A stretch of DNA of 9,596 bases from Bacillota bacterium. Its GTDB lineage: Bacteria > Bacillota > Bacilli > Bacillales_B > DSM-18226. Position 1 is the stretch's first letter. Each line of letters starts with the position of its first letter. The position numbers and the translations under genes are program-made. The stretch is from contig JAKACS010000080.1 in assembly GCA_021821235.1 (NCBI GenBank), forward strand, positions 1 through 9,596, read 5' to 3'. Of the stretch, positions 1 through 5,452 are shown one piece after another. Below the pieces are notes generated by a model, which was not told the DNA's origin, ran no database searches, and saw nothing but the letters and a program-made list of their open reading frames with translations.

Positions 1-40
1 GTGTCTTCGTTTTCATTAACCCATCTGTATGACAACCCAT
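1..40 (-). CDS. possible start of a leftward gene, cut by the window edge
   Basis: Read on the minus strand, an ATG at 40-38 is preceded by GGAGGGG (complement of 46-52) at a spacing of 5 nt, which is a good Bacillus-type ribosome binding site. Only 13 codons are visible (MGCHTDGLMKTKT) before the window ends, so the product cannot be identified. An alternative start is the ATG at 16-14. The gene would lie downstream of, and in the same direction as, the Lgt-family gene, with about 215 nt between them. The call rests on the ribosome binding site alone and may be wrong. Confidence 0.3.
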   Translation of the reverse strand, partial: MGCHTDGLMKTKT

Positions 41-94
41 TTCATCCCCTCCACTTGTTTTTAATGAGAAAAAGAATCAAATTCATCATCCCTA

Positions 95-129
95 AAAAAG
101 ACGAAAGCTGCCATCTAAGCGATGACAGC
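95..129 (-). terminator. weak candidate terminator downstream of the Lgt-family gene
   Basis: Read leftwards, GCTG-T-CATC (129-121) can pair with GATG-G-CAGC (115-107) around a 5-nt loop, with one mismatched pair in the stem. It is followed by a T-rich stretch ending in a run of six T. It lies about 130 bp past the stop of the Lgt-family gene. The stem is short and imperfect, so this is tentative. Confidence 0.3.
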
Positions 130-255
130 AAAAAAGTCCTATTTGATTTCTCCTCAATCATATCATATTTCCATTGGTTGAGGAGGGTAAAATGATTTTT
201 TTCTGCACTTAAATTTTTCGCAAGCTTGAAAATGGGTATCCCACCAAAAGTGTCT

Positions 256-1041
256 TCAGGTGGAAGGGGATGATTTTTTCCCTAACTTTTCTTTACGGCG
301 CATCATGATATAAGCTGTAACAAGAATCGTTAATACGCTCGTTACTTGAGCACTGCGCAGGCCAAAAAAGATTAAAATGCTATCGCCGCGGACGAATTCC
401 AATGAAAAGCGAACAATCGAATAGAGAATTAGCATCCATAAAAACTTGAAGCCTTCAGGCAACTTGTCTTTTTTCACGGCAAGCAAAAACCACATGATCA
501 GTAAATCTCCTAATGCTTCATACAAAACGGCTGGTACAAGGGGGACTGGACCGTTTGCCATGTAGGCGTCTGTTCCCGGCTTTTGATAAACAAAACCAAA
601 TCTTTCGGAAACAATCCCATATTCACCACCGGACAAGAAATCGCCGATGCGGCCGATTGCCATCCCAAGAATGAGTCCAGGTGCAAGAATGTCGGCAAAT
701 TGCCAAAGGGAAATGTTCCGTTTCTTCGCGAACCAAATGCCAATTGCAATCCCGCCCAAAATTCCTCCTTGAATGGCTAGTCCACCTTCCCAAACAGCAA
801 GGATTTTCACAGGGTTGCTTGCATAATAGCCGATGTTCAAAATGACATACCACAAGCGTGCTCCCAAAACGCCGCCAATGATGGCATAAATCATGAAATC
901 CAACACTATTTCAGGGTCAAAGCCTTGCCGCTTTGCGAGCCGGACAGATAGCCAAATTCCGACTAAAAACGCTACGGCAATTCCAACCCCGTGTGTTGCA
1001 ATCTTAAAACCGCCAATATTAAATAGATCATTTCCAATCAT
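256..1041 (-). CDS. prolipoprotein diacylglyceryl transferase (Lgt) family membrane protein, divergent active site
   Basis: This is a 261-aa multi-pass membrane protein of the Lgt family, which moves diacylglyceryl from phosphatidylglycerol to the lipobox cysteine of prolipoproteins. Family landmarks seen are IGRIGDF (129-135) followed by GGEYG, PAVLYEA near 170, and the late RFSLE motif (R211, E215). Aligned by eye with E. coli Lgt, R143, G154, R239 and E243 are kept. Y26 appears as His17, H103 as Gln91, N146 as Asp134, and the E151 position is Gly with Glu one residue later. It may therefore be a paralogue with altered or different activity, not the housekeeping enzyme, so no symbol is given, although automated pipelines would probably call it lgt. 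The ATG has GAAGGGATGG upstream (complement of 1049-1058). It is divergent from the antiporter gene and ends with a Lys/Arg-rich, probably cytoplasmic tail. Confidence 0.85.
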   Translation of the reverse strand: MIGNDLFNIGGFKIATHGVGIAVAFLVGIWLSVRLAKRQGFDPEIVLDFMIYAIIGGVLGARLWYVILNIGYYASNPVKILAVWEGGLAIQGGILGGIAIGIWFAKKRNISLWQFADILAPGLILGMAIGRIGDFLSGGEYGIVSERFGFVYQKPGTDAYMANGPVPLVPAVLYEALGDLLIMWFLLAVKKDKLPEGFKFLWMLILYSIVRFSLEFVRGDSILIFFGLRSAQVTSVLTILVTAYIMMRRKEKLGKKSSPST

Positions 1042-1080
1042 GAAATTACCATCCCTTCTTTTTTGTTTGCGGATAGGGTC

Positions 1081-1089
1081 ATTGTAGCA
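1081..1089 (-). promoter_or_regulatory. extended -10 promoter element for the Lgt-family gene
   Basis: On the minus strand the sequence reads TGC-TACAAT, an extended -10 (TGn plus a 5/6 match to TATAAT), about 40 bp upstream of the start codon. No good -35 lies 16-18 bp further up, which is acceptable for an extended -10 promoter. Confidence 0.5.
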
Positions 1090-1236
1090 AAAAAATGTGA
1101 AGAATTAATGAATATTTTTCTGGGACATTTTTCTTCTTTGCGTCCATAAAATCAAAAGCAATTTATTGGCTTCAGTTGGATAGAATAGAATGGAGCCCAA
1201 TCAAATAAAATCCTTTAAAAGGTTGGTGGGAAGATC

Positions 1237-2295
1237 GTGGCAAACCGAGTGTTTATGTTGATGACTTTTATTGGTGTACCTTTGTCCGTGATTGGAACAT
1301 GGCTGCACTGGTCGAATATCCTGCTGTTTATTCTGTACTGTTTGACGATTATTGCTTTGGCCGGTTACATGGGAAGAGCAACGGAAAGCCTTGCGATTGT
1401 TTCCGGACCGCGGATCGGCGGCCTGCTGAATGCAACGTTTGGAAACGCGGTCGAATTAATTATTTCAATTTTCGCCTTAAAAGAGGGACTTGTCGCCGTT
1501 GTCCTAGCATCTTTAACCGGATCTGTGCTTGGCAACTTGCTCCTTGTTGCCGGTCTTTCGTTTTTTATCGGCGGACTGAAATTTAAACGTCAGGAATTTA
1601 ATATATTTGATGCTCGCCATAATTCTGGTCTATTAATGTTTGCAGTTATCGTCGCTTTTGTGATTCCGGAAGTGTTTTCATTGAATTTGAAAAACAGCGA
1701 AACCTTGTCCTTAAGCATTGGCATTTCGATTGTTCTCATCATTCTCTATCTGGCTGCTTTGTTTTTTAAACTTGTGACCCATCGCGGTGTTTATCAGCAT
1801 GAATCCGAAGAAGTGCAGCATGCTAGAGAAAAGCCAGAGTGGGGGAAATGGAAGGCGATGGCCATTTTAGCCGCGGCAACACTGGCAGTGGCCTATTTAT
1901 CCGAACGTCTTGTCAAAACCTTTGAATATGTAGCGGACACTTTTGGTTGGTCCGAACTGTTTATCGGTGTCATTATCGTAGCGATTGTTGGCAATGCGGC
2001 CGAGCATGCCTCCGCCGTTTTGATGGCTTTCAAAAATAAAATGGATATCGCAGTAGAGATCGCCATCGGTTCAACGCTGCAAGTCGCCATGTTTGTCCTT
2101 CCCGTCCTTGTCTTGATCTCGCTGCTCTTTGAAAAAACGATGCCGCTGTTATTTAGCTGGCCGGAATTAATTTCCATGGCTTCGTCTGTATTGCTGATGG
2201 TGGTGATCTCCAATGATGGAGAATCCAATTGGTTTGAAGGATTAACATTGATTGCTGCCTATTTTATTATGGGCTTAGGTTTTTTCCTTCTTTAA
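1237..2295 (+). CDS. cax: calcium/proton antiporter, CaCA superfamily (YfkE/ChaA-like)
   Basis: This 352-aa protein with about eleven hydrophobic segments exchanges Ca2+ for H+ across the cytoplasmic membrane. The two alpha-repeat signatures of the family are visible: GNAVELI (69-75) and GNAAEHASA (252-260). Their glutamates E73 and E256 correspond to the paired Ca2+-binding glutamates of the CAX fold, and the B. subtilis YfkE structure has equivalents one position earlier, as I recall. A charged linker (about 185-207, HESEEVQHAREKPEWGKWK) separates the two halves. The length matches YfkE (about 351 aa). The start is GTG, chosen because GGTGGG at 1225-1230 sits 6 nt upstream. Promoter elements are unclear; TAGAAT occurs at 1181-1186 and 1186-1191 without a good -35. 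It is monocistronic, with a terminator right after the stop. Confidence 0.95.
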   Translation: MANRVFMLMTFIGVPLSVIGTWLHWSNILLFILYCLTIIALAGYMGRATESLAIVSGPRIGGLLNATFGNAVELIISIFALKEGLVAVVLASLTGSVLGNLLLVAGLSFFIGGLKFKRQEFNIFDARHNSGLLMFAVIVAFVIPEVFSLNLKNSETLSLSIGISIVLIILYLAALFFKLVTHRGVYQHESEEVQHAREKPEWGKWKAMAILAAATLAVAYLSERLVKTFEYVADTFGWSELFIGVIIVAIVGNAAEHASAVLMAFKNKMDIAVEIAIGSTLQVAMFVLPVLVLISLLFEKTMPLLFSWPELISMASSVLLMVVISNDGESNWFEGLTLIAAYFIMGLGFFLL

Positions 2296-2518
2296 AAAAC
2301 AAAGACTCTGTGCTAAAAATCAGCGCAGAGTCTTCTTTATTTTTCACTAAGTATCAATACATCCTTTATCCTGGGAACAATCAATCGCTTTTTTGGGACC
2401 ATCTATCACCGACCTTCATGTTTGTCTTTCAAGCGAAAAACACGAATGCTGAATAAATCCCAACCTCCTTTAAATTCATCTCGAGCGAATTGATTTCATC
2501 CCCCCTCTGTAAAAGGTT
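2292..2518 (-). ncRNA. putative leftward small transcript (sRNA or micro-ORF mRNA) between cax and yfkD
   Basis: A near-consensus promoter at 2553-2525 fires leftwards into the bidirectional terminator at 2334-2302, giving an expected RNA of about 220 nt. Two Shine-Dalgarno-like stretches occur on this strand: AGAGGGGGG directly before an ATG at 2499, and AAAGGAGG at 2471-2464, which has no normal start codon at usable distance. Tiny frames are present. A 7-codon peptide from 2499 stops in an ATGA overlap with a 16-codon frame at 2479-2429 (MNLKEVGIYSAFVFFA). A 21-codon basic frame at 2402-2337 begins MVPKKRLIVPRIK and stops three bases before the terminator stem. I cannot decide between a regulatory RNA, micro-proteins and the remains of a small gene, because the 21-codon frame lies in the same frame as an upstream open stretch and is separated from it by TGA-TAG. 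The transcript itself is an inference. Confidence 0.4.
2302..2341. terminator. bidirectional intrinsic terminator after cax
   Basis: A 13-bp stem (2302-2314 with 2322-2334, one G-T wobble) closes a 7-nt loop. On the plus strand it is followed by a T-rich tail (CTTTATTTTTC). On the minus strand the tail is TTTGTTTTTT, so it can stop both the antiporter transcript and a leftward transcript from the yfkD side. Confidence 0.85.
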
Positions 2519-2524
2519 AAGTTT

Positions 2525-2553
2525 ATTATAGGAAAAAGTAAATATATTGTAAA
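2525..2553 (-). promoter_or_regulatory. sigma-A-type promoter pointing left
   Basis: The minus strand reads TTTACA (2553-2548), a 17-bp spacer, then TATAAT (2530-2525). This is a 5/6 match at -35 and a perfect -10 at ideal spacing, the best sigma-A-type promoter seen in the window. It points away from yfkD, into the gap before cax, where no annotated gene exists. Confidence 0.65.
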
Positions 2554-2571
2554 GGTATCCAATATTACAAT
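2546..2571. repeat. inverted repeat ATTGTAA / TTACAAT, operator-like
   Basis: ATTGTAA (2546-2552) and TTACAAT (2565-2571) are perfect 7-bp inverted copies separated by 12 bp, with centres 19 bp apart, about two helical turns. The left half overlaps the -35 hexamer of the leftward promoter, and the pair sits upstream of yfkD. That placement would suit a repressor or activator site controlling either direction. The region is AT-rich, so chance occurrence is possible. Confidence 0.35.
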
Positions 2572-2670
2572 TTGGTTACGTTTTCATGCAGGAATTTCTT
2601 GCTTCGATGGATAATATTGTGGAACTTCGAAAAAACTATTGACATGCCATATGCGAAAGGAGTCAACAAA

Positions 2671-3480
2671 GTGAAAAAGCTTGCTTCTATCCTGCTTGTG
2701 CTGTCATTAATGCTCTTATTTTTACCAGCAGCTTTAGCTGAAAAAGCAACAAAAAAAGTAGAACCGATGAAGTATCAAGTGCCTTCTTCCGTTCGCAATA
2801 TAACAAAAGAAAATACGTATCCAAATCCAACGCAGGATTTGCCGTTACTGCAGCCAAGCGACTTAACGAAAAAGTTAATCGAGACTTCAAAAATCAAAAT
2901 TGAAAATCCTGATTTAATTCGCATGTTGAATGAAACAACGATTAATAGCACGCCATTTGCGCTTGGTTACCGGGCAATTATTTACCTTGGGCAATGGCCG
3001 CTAAATTATGAGTCGCTTGAAACCTCGCCAAATTGGGAGTTTCAAAAAATCAATACTAATTATTTTGACAATCGCGGCGGAAAGGTACCGTATCAAATTC
3101 ATTACGTTCAGGAAGCACAGAAAATCATTCGGGGCGGTTTAACAGCCAAAATTTCCAATGCTGAAGATGTGAAAAAAATGATGCTTCTGAAAGCAACGCA
3201 AAAAACGAAATTGCCGCTTGCGTTTGAAACCGTCATTGGCGGCGGAACAAAGAACGACCACGTCTATAACATTCCAGCCAATCGTCTTGGGTATTTGTAC
3301 GCATATGCACCGGCTGTAAATGAAAAAGGAAAAGTAACTTACGGTGAAGTCTACTTGATGCTAAAAGGAAGCAAAAAATTTATCGTGATTAAAAATGTTA
3401 CCTCCCAAGGAATTGGCGCATGGATCCCGGTTCAAGATTATGTTTCGTTTGGTTTCTTAGCGACCGAACGGCCGCGCTGA
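2671..3480 (+). CDS. yfkD: YfkD family secreted protein of unknown function
   Basis: The 269-aa product has a clear N-terminal signal peptide (KK, then a hydrophobic stretch ending LPAALA before EKATKK) with a typical AxA cleavage site. No lipobox cysteine is present, so the rest is predicted to be exported. The body matches what I recall of the YfkD family of Bacillus (about 264 aa in B. subtilis), including the segment ALGYRAIIYLGQWPLNYES. The biochemical role is unknown. The GTG start at 2671 is chosen over an upstream in-frame GTG at 2572 because AAAGGAG (2656-2662) lies 8 nt before it and because the signal peptide begins exactly there. It follows cax as in B. subtilis. A strong terminator follows, so it is probably transcribed alone. 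A sigma-F-like element (GTAAA, N17, GGAAAAAGTA at 2509-2540) is present but not convincing. Confidence 0.9.
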   Translation: MKKLASILLVLSLMLLFLPAALAEKATKKVEPMKYQVPSSVRNITKENTYPNPTQDLPLLQPSDLTKKLIETSKIKIENPDLIRMLNETTINSTPFALGYRAIIYLGQWPLNYESLETSPNWEFQKINTNYFDNRGGKVPYQIHYVQEAQKIIRGGLTAKISNAEDVKKMMLLKATQKTKLPLAFETVIGGGTKNDHVYNIPANRLGYLYAYAPAVNEKGKVTYGEVYLMLKGSKKFIVIKNVTSQGIGAWIPVQDYVSFGFLATERPR

Positions 3481-3490
3481 AAAAATACAG

Positions 3491-3528
3491 CTCCTGCTCA
3501 ATTGAAGCAGGAGTTTTTGTTTATTTTT
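3491..3528 (+). terminator. intrinsic terminator after yfkD
   Basis: CTCCTGCT (3491-3498) pairs perfectly with AGCAGGAG (3506-3513) around a 7-nt loop and is followed by TTTTTGTTTATTTTT. It begins 11 bp after the yfkD stop. Confidence 0.9.
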
Positions 3529-3543
3529 CCGCTAAGCGGGAAG
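3519..3543 (+). promoter_or_regulatory. possible sigma-B (general stress) promoter
   Basis: GTTTAT (3519-3524), a 13-bp spacer and GGGAAG (3538-3543) resemble the sigma-B consensus (GTTTAA, 12-15 bp, GGGTAT/GGGAAT). It lies about 50 bp upstream of a YtxH-type gene, a family known to include sigma-B-dependent stress genes. The -35 falls inside the T-run of the yfkD terminator. The spacer and -10 contain a dyad, CCGCT-A-AGCGG (3529-3539), which could be an operator or a coincidence. Confidence 0.4.
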
Positions 3544-3590
3544 TTATCCTATACAAGCTTTTAAAAATTCGAAATGGAGGAGAATAACGG

Positions 3591-4460
3591 ATGGCACAGC
3601 AGATGACGGAAAATGAGAAAAATAGCATGTTGATGAAAGGGATTGTGATTGGCGGGTTAATCGGCGGTGTTTTTTCCCTGATCGACGCCAAAACAAGAAC
3701 CCAATTGAAAGAGACAGCCGTTGATTTAAAAACAACTTCGCAAAAAATGCTTAGCGGTGTCAAAGAAAACCCGAGTGAAATGAAAGAGCAGATGGTTTCG
3801 CAATTTAATCAGGTAACAAATGTTTTAAAAGAAGCGCTTAGCGATGCCCAAAAGCTCTATGAACGGCTGAACGAAGACTTATTTAGCAAAATGGGCGATT
3901 TTAAAGCCGTCTCAAGCGATGCGTTGAGCACTGTCAGAGGAGCGAAAGACGATCTGAAGCAAATCGGCTCTAAAATTGTCGATGCCGGCAGTGAATTAAA
4001 AGGGATTGCGAATTTGCCTGGCGGGAATGAAGGGGAAGACTCATCATCCGGTAAATCGACTGAAGGAAGTTCACAAACACAAACGGATGAACACGCAAAA
4101 TTAGATGCTGCCGCTGGTGAAAATAGCAATGAGAGTGAAAAATTAAAAACAGAAGCGGCCGGCAATAGCACCACAAAAATTGAAACGTTTGGCACCGAGA
4201 GCAGCTTAGGCTTAAGCGATCAAAGTGGACAAGCCGGGGATGCCAATGCAAATGATCAGTCGTCGGGTCTCAATGAGAGCAAGACACACACATACAGCGG
4301 TCAAAAAAACGAGGGCCAGTCAGCAGCGGATCTCAAAGACAACAACGAAACTTACGGCGGCCAAAAAAACGAGGATCAGTCAGTGGGTCTCAATTCTGAC
4401 AACGAAAGCGGGAAACATACCTACGGCGGCCAGGAAACGCCAAACCAAAAAAACAAATAA
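3591..4460 (+). CDS. YtxH domain-containing general stress-type protein with hydrophilic repeat tail
   Basis: The 289-aa product has a short N-terminal hydrophobic, glycine-rich helix (about 16-31, KGIVIGGLIGGVFSLI) followed by DAKTRTQLKETA, the typical layout of YtxH domains. Residues 36-140 are a charged helical region compatible with a coiled coil. Residues 141-289 are almost devoid of hydrophobic residues and rich in G, N, S, Q, E, D, K and T, like hydrophilin stress proteins. The tail holds three imperfect copies of a TYxGQ(K)NExQS unit. Characterised YtxH proteins are usually much shorter, so the tail is an extension. A strong TGGAGGAG at 3575-3582 lies 8 nt before the ATG. The gene has its own terminator and a possible sigma-B promoter. 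Family assignment is from residues 10-45; the molecular role is unknown. Confidence 0.8.
   Translation: MAQQMTENEKNSMLMKGIVIGGLIGGVFSLIDAKTRTQLKETAVDLKTTSQKMLSGVKENPSEMKEQMVSQFNQVTNVLKEALSDAQKLYERLNEDLFSKMGDFKAVSSDALSTVRGAKDDLKQIGSKIVDAGSELKGIANLPGGNEGEDSSSGKSTEGSSQTQTDEHAKLDAAAGENSNESEKLKTEAAGNSTTKIETFGTESSLGLSDQSGQAGDANANDQSSGLNESKTHTYSGQKNEGQSAADLKDNNETYGGQKNEDQSVGLNSDNESGKHTYGGQETPNQKNK
4254..4440 (+). repeat. 60-bp in-frame tandem repeats inside the YtxH-type gene
   Basis: Three imperfect units start near 4254, 4314 and 4374 with a 60-bp period (20 codons); the third carries about 9 extra bases. Examples are the matching 4301-4320 and 4361-4380, and the 120-bp-spaced pair at 4254-4273 and 4374-4393. 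The period is a multiple of three, so copy number can change without breaking the frame. Confidence 0.75.
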
Positions 4461-4467
4461 GGTGAAA

Positions 4468-4501
4468 AAGAACTACAGCAAAAGGCTGTGGTTCTTTTTT
4501 T
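4468..4501 (+). terminator. intrinsic terminator after the YtxH-type gene
   Basis: A 12-bp stem (4468-4479 with 4485-4496, one wobble pair) with a 5-nt loop (AAAAG) runs into a stretch of seven T. It starts 8 bp after the stop codon. Confidence 0.9.
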
Positions 4502-4555
4502 CGCGGATCAGAATGAAATTATCCATTGGGTACCATTGAATGGGAAGATTTGCAT

Positions 4556-4690
4556 GATAGAAGTGTCTAATACCCAGTATATACCAGGTAAAGGGGGGAA
4601 CCGGGTTAATTGAAATGTCTAACGTCTGAAGAATGTAAGAAAATCTAAGTGATGGAAGTGTCTAACGCCCAGTAAATACGAGTAAGTGGG
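4556..4690. repeat. degenerate dispersed repeat GAAGTGTCTAA
   Basis: The core GAAGTGTCTAA(T/C) followed by a CCCAGTA-like string occurs at 4560 and 4655. A weaker copy (GAAATGTCTAAC) lies at 4612. The first and second are 52 bp apart and the second and third 43 bp apart. No reading frame or hairpin explains it. It may be decayed material of the same origin as the 52-bp array that follows. Confidence 0.5.
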
Positions 4691-4703
4691 AAAAATCAGG
4701 TCG

Positions 4704-4944
4704 ATCGATGGTTCACAGCAAAAACGGGAATCAAAGAGGGTGTATGATTCCCGAAATCGATGGTTAAGGGCAAAACGGTCATTAAAAAGGGATTATGATT
4801 CCCAAAATCGATCGGCCACAGCAAAAATGGGAATCAAAAAGGTTCTATGATTCCCAAAATCGATGGTTCGCGGCAAAAACGGGAATCAAAGAGGTGGTAT
4901 GATTCCCGAAATCGGTGGTTCACGGTAAAAACGGGAATCAAAAT
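4704..4944. repeat. 52-bp tandem array of hairpin-forming repeats (four and a half units)
   Basis: Units start at 4704, 4756, 4807, 4859 and 4911 (lengths 52, 51, 52, 52, then a partial of about 34). Each begins ATCGATGGTT or a variant, then has a CAAAAA tract and an inverted repeat GGGAATCA / TGATTCCC with an 11-nt spacer. The arms are 4725-4733/4745-4753, 4828-4836/4848-4856 and 4880-4888/4900-4908. In the third unit the outer C-G pair is replaced by T-A on both arms. Unit 2 has a damaged left arm and unit 5 lacks the right arm. The array lies in the gene-free stretch 4503-5015, upstream of the SE1561-family gene. It is not CRISPR: there are no spacers of independent sequence. Confidence 0.85.
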
Positions 4945-5015
4945 GGATCGCCAATCGGCGAGGTTTCTTAGGTTTTTCTTAGCAGTTAGTATTCTGGGCA
5001 AACTAAAGACAGGCA

Positions 5016-5044
5016 TTGCCAATCTGACAAGATTTCGATAGGAT
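5016..5044 (+). promoter_or_regulatory. sigma-A-like promoter of the SE1561/YfjT-family gene
   Basis: TTGCCA (5016-5021), a 17-bp spacer and TAGGAT (5039-5044) match the consensus at 5/6 and 4/6 positions. The start point would be near 5051, just upstream of the ribosome binding site at 5057-5065. Confidence 0.5.
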
Positions 5045-5071
5045 GAATACGGGATTGGAAAGGAGAACAAT

Positions 5072-5257
5072 ATGGGCAAAGACATTCACGACAAGAATAA
5101 ACAAGTAGATTTTTTAAAACAGCGTTTGAATATGTTCCTTGATTTATTGGAGGCAATTGATCCGGAAGCGGCTAATTTGGAAGACGTCGACAGAATGATT
5201 TCCATTATTGACGAACTTGATTCGAAAATCCGCGAGTTCAAGCATCGCGACATGTGA
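5072..5257 (+). CDS. yfjT: SE1561 family small protein (YfjT-like)
   Basis: This 61-aa acidic, probably all-helical cytoplasmic protein contains the recognisable core KQVDFLKQRLNMFLDLLEAI and DVDRMISIIDELDSKI. It agrees with the SE1561/YfjT family conserved in Bacillaceae and staphylococci; function unknown. The heptad-like spacing of leucine and isoleucine suggests a helical hairpin or a partner-binding helix. The ATG is supported by GGAAAGGAG (5057-5065) at 6 nt. In B. subtilis yfjT lies next to pdaA; here about 3.4 kb carrying fumarase, repeats and a NERD gene separates them. Its own promoter and terminator indicate a monocistronic unit. Confidence 0.85.
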   Translation: MGKDIHDKNKQVDFLKQRLNMFLDLLEAIDPEAANLEDVDRMISIIDELDSKIREFKHRDM

Positions 5258-5283
5258 GAGCCAGACGAAATTGGCTCTTTTTT
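5257..5283 (+). terminator. intrinsic terminator after the SE1561-family gene
   Basis: AGAGCCA (5257-5263) pairs with TGGCTCT (5272-5278) around an 8-nt loop and is followed by a T run to 5283. The stem begins at the last base of the stop codon. Confidence 0.85.
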
Positions 5284-5356
5284 CATAGGAATGGCTCGAC
5301 AAGAAGCGGTGCATAGCTTTTTAGTCTGCGGCTGAAGTGAAATCGGTTGCAAAATC

Positions 5357-5385
5357 TTTTAATCAACTTCGTATAGGAGTATAAT
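5357..5385 (+). promoter_or_regulatory. probable promoter of the fumarase gene
   Basis: A perfect TATAAT at 5380-5385 lies 67 bp upstream of the fumarase start, with a poor -35 (TTTTAA, 5357-5362) at 17 bp. TTGCAA at 5347-5352 is a better hexamer but lies 27 bp away, or 19 bp from an alternative -10, TATAGG (5372-5377). The -10 is convincing; the exact -35 is not. Confidence 0.45.
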
Positions 5386-5452
5386 TATAGCCGTAAATCG
5401 TTGTAAAATTTAGAAGATGGCAATTTGGACACAGGGGAGAGGGATACGAAAA

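Noticed and set aside
1..195. 64-codon open frame on the plus strand, rich in His, Phe and Ser
   Set aside because: It starts at the window edge, has no visible ribosome binding site, shows no family resemblance, and has the composition of read-through of AT-rich non-coding DNA.
180..212. GAGGAGGG followed by ATG and a six-residue frame (MIFFCT)
   Set aside because: The ribosome binding site is good, but the frame is only six codons and no continuation in other frames resembles a gene. It is most likely chance.
2509..2540. Sigma-F-like promoter before yfkD (GTAAA, N17, GGAAAAAGTA)
   Set aside because: The -10 fits GGnnAnAnTA, but the -35 is imperfect, the spacer is off by one and the element is about 130 bp upstream in AT-rich DNA; kept only as a remark.
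2572..2670. 33-codon N-terminal extension of yfkD
   Set aside because: The signal peptide and an AAAGGAG site place the start at the GTG at 2671; the extension has no ribosome binding site and does not look like protein.
4834..5085. Open frames on both strands across the 52-bp repeats and the yfjT leader
   Set aside because: They translate the hairpin repeats (KIDGS, NRWFTVKTG types) and then run through a promoter region; no initiation signals or family match.
5417..5452. 12-codon N-terminal extension of fumarase
   Set aside because: The upstream ATG has only a weak site, while the ATG at 5453 has GGGGAGAGGG at good spacing and gives the usual length.
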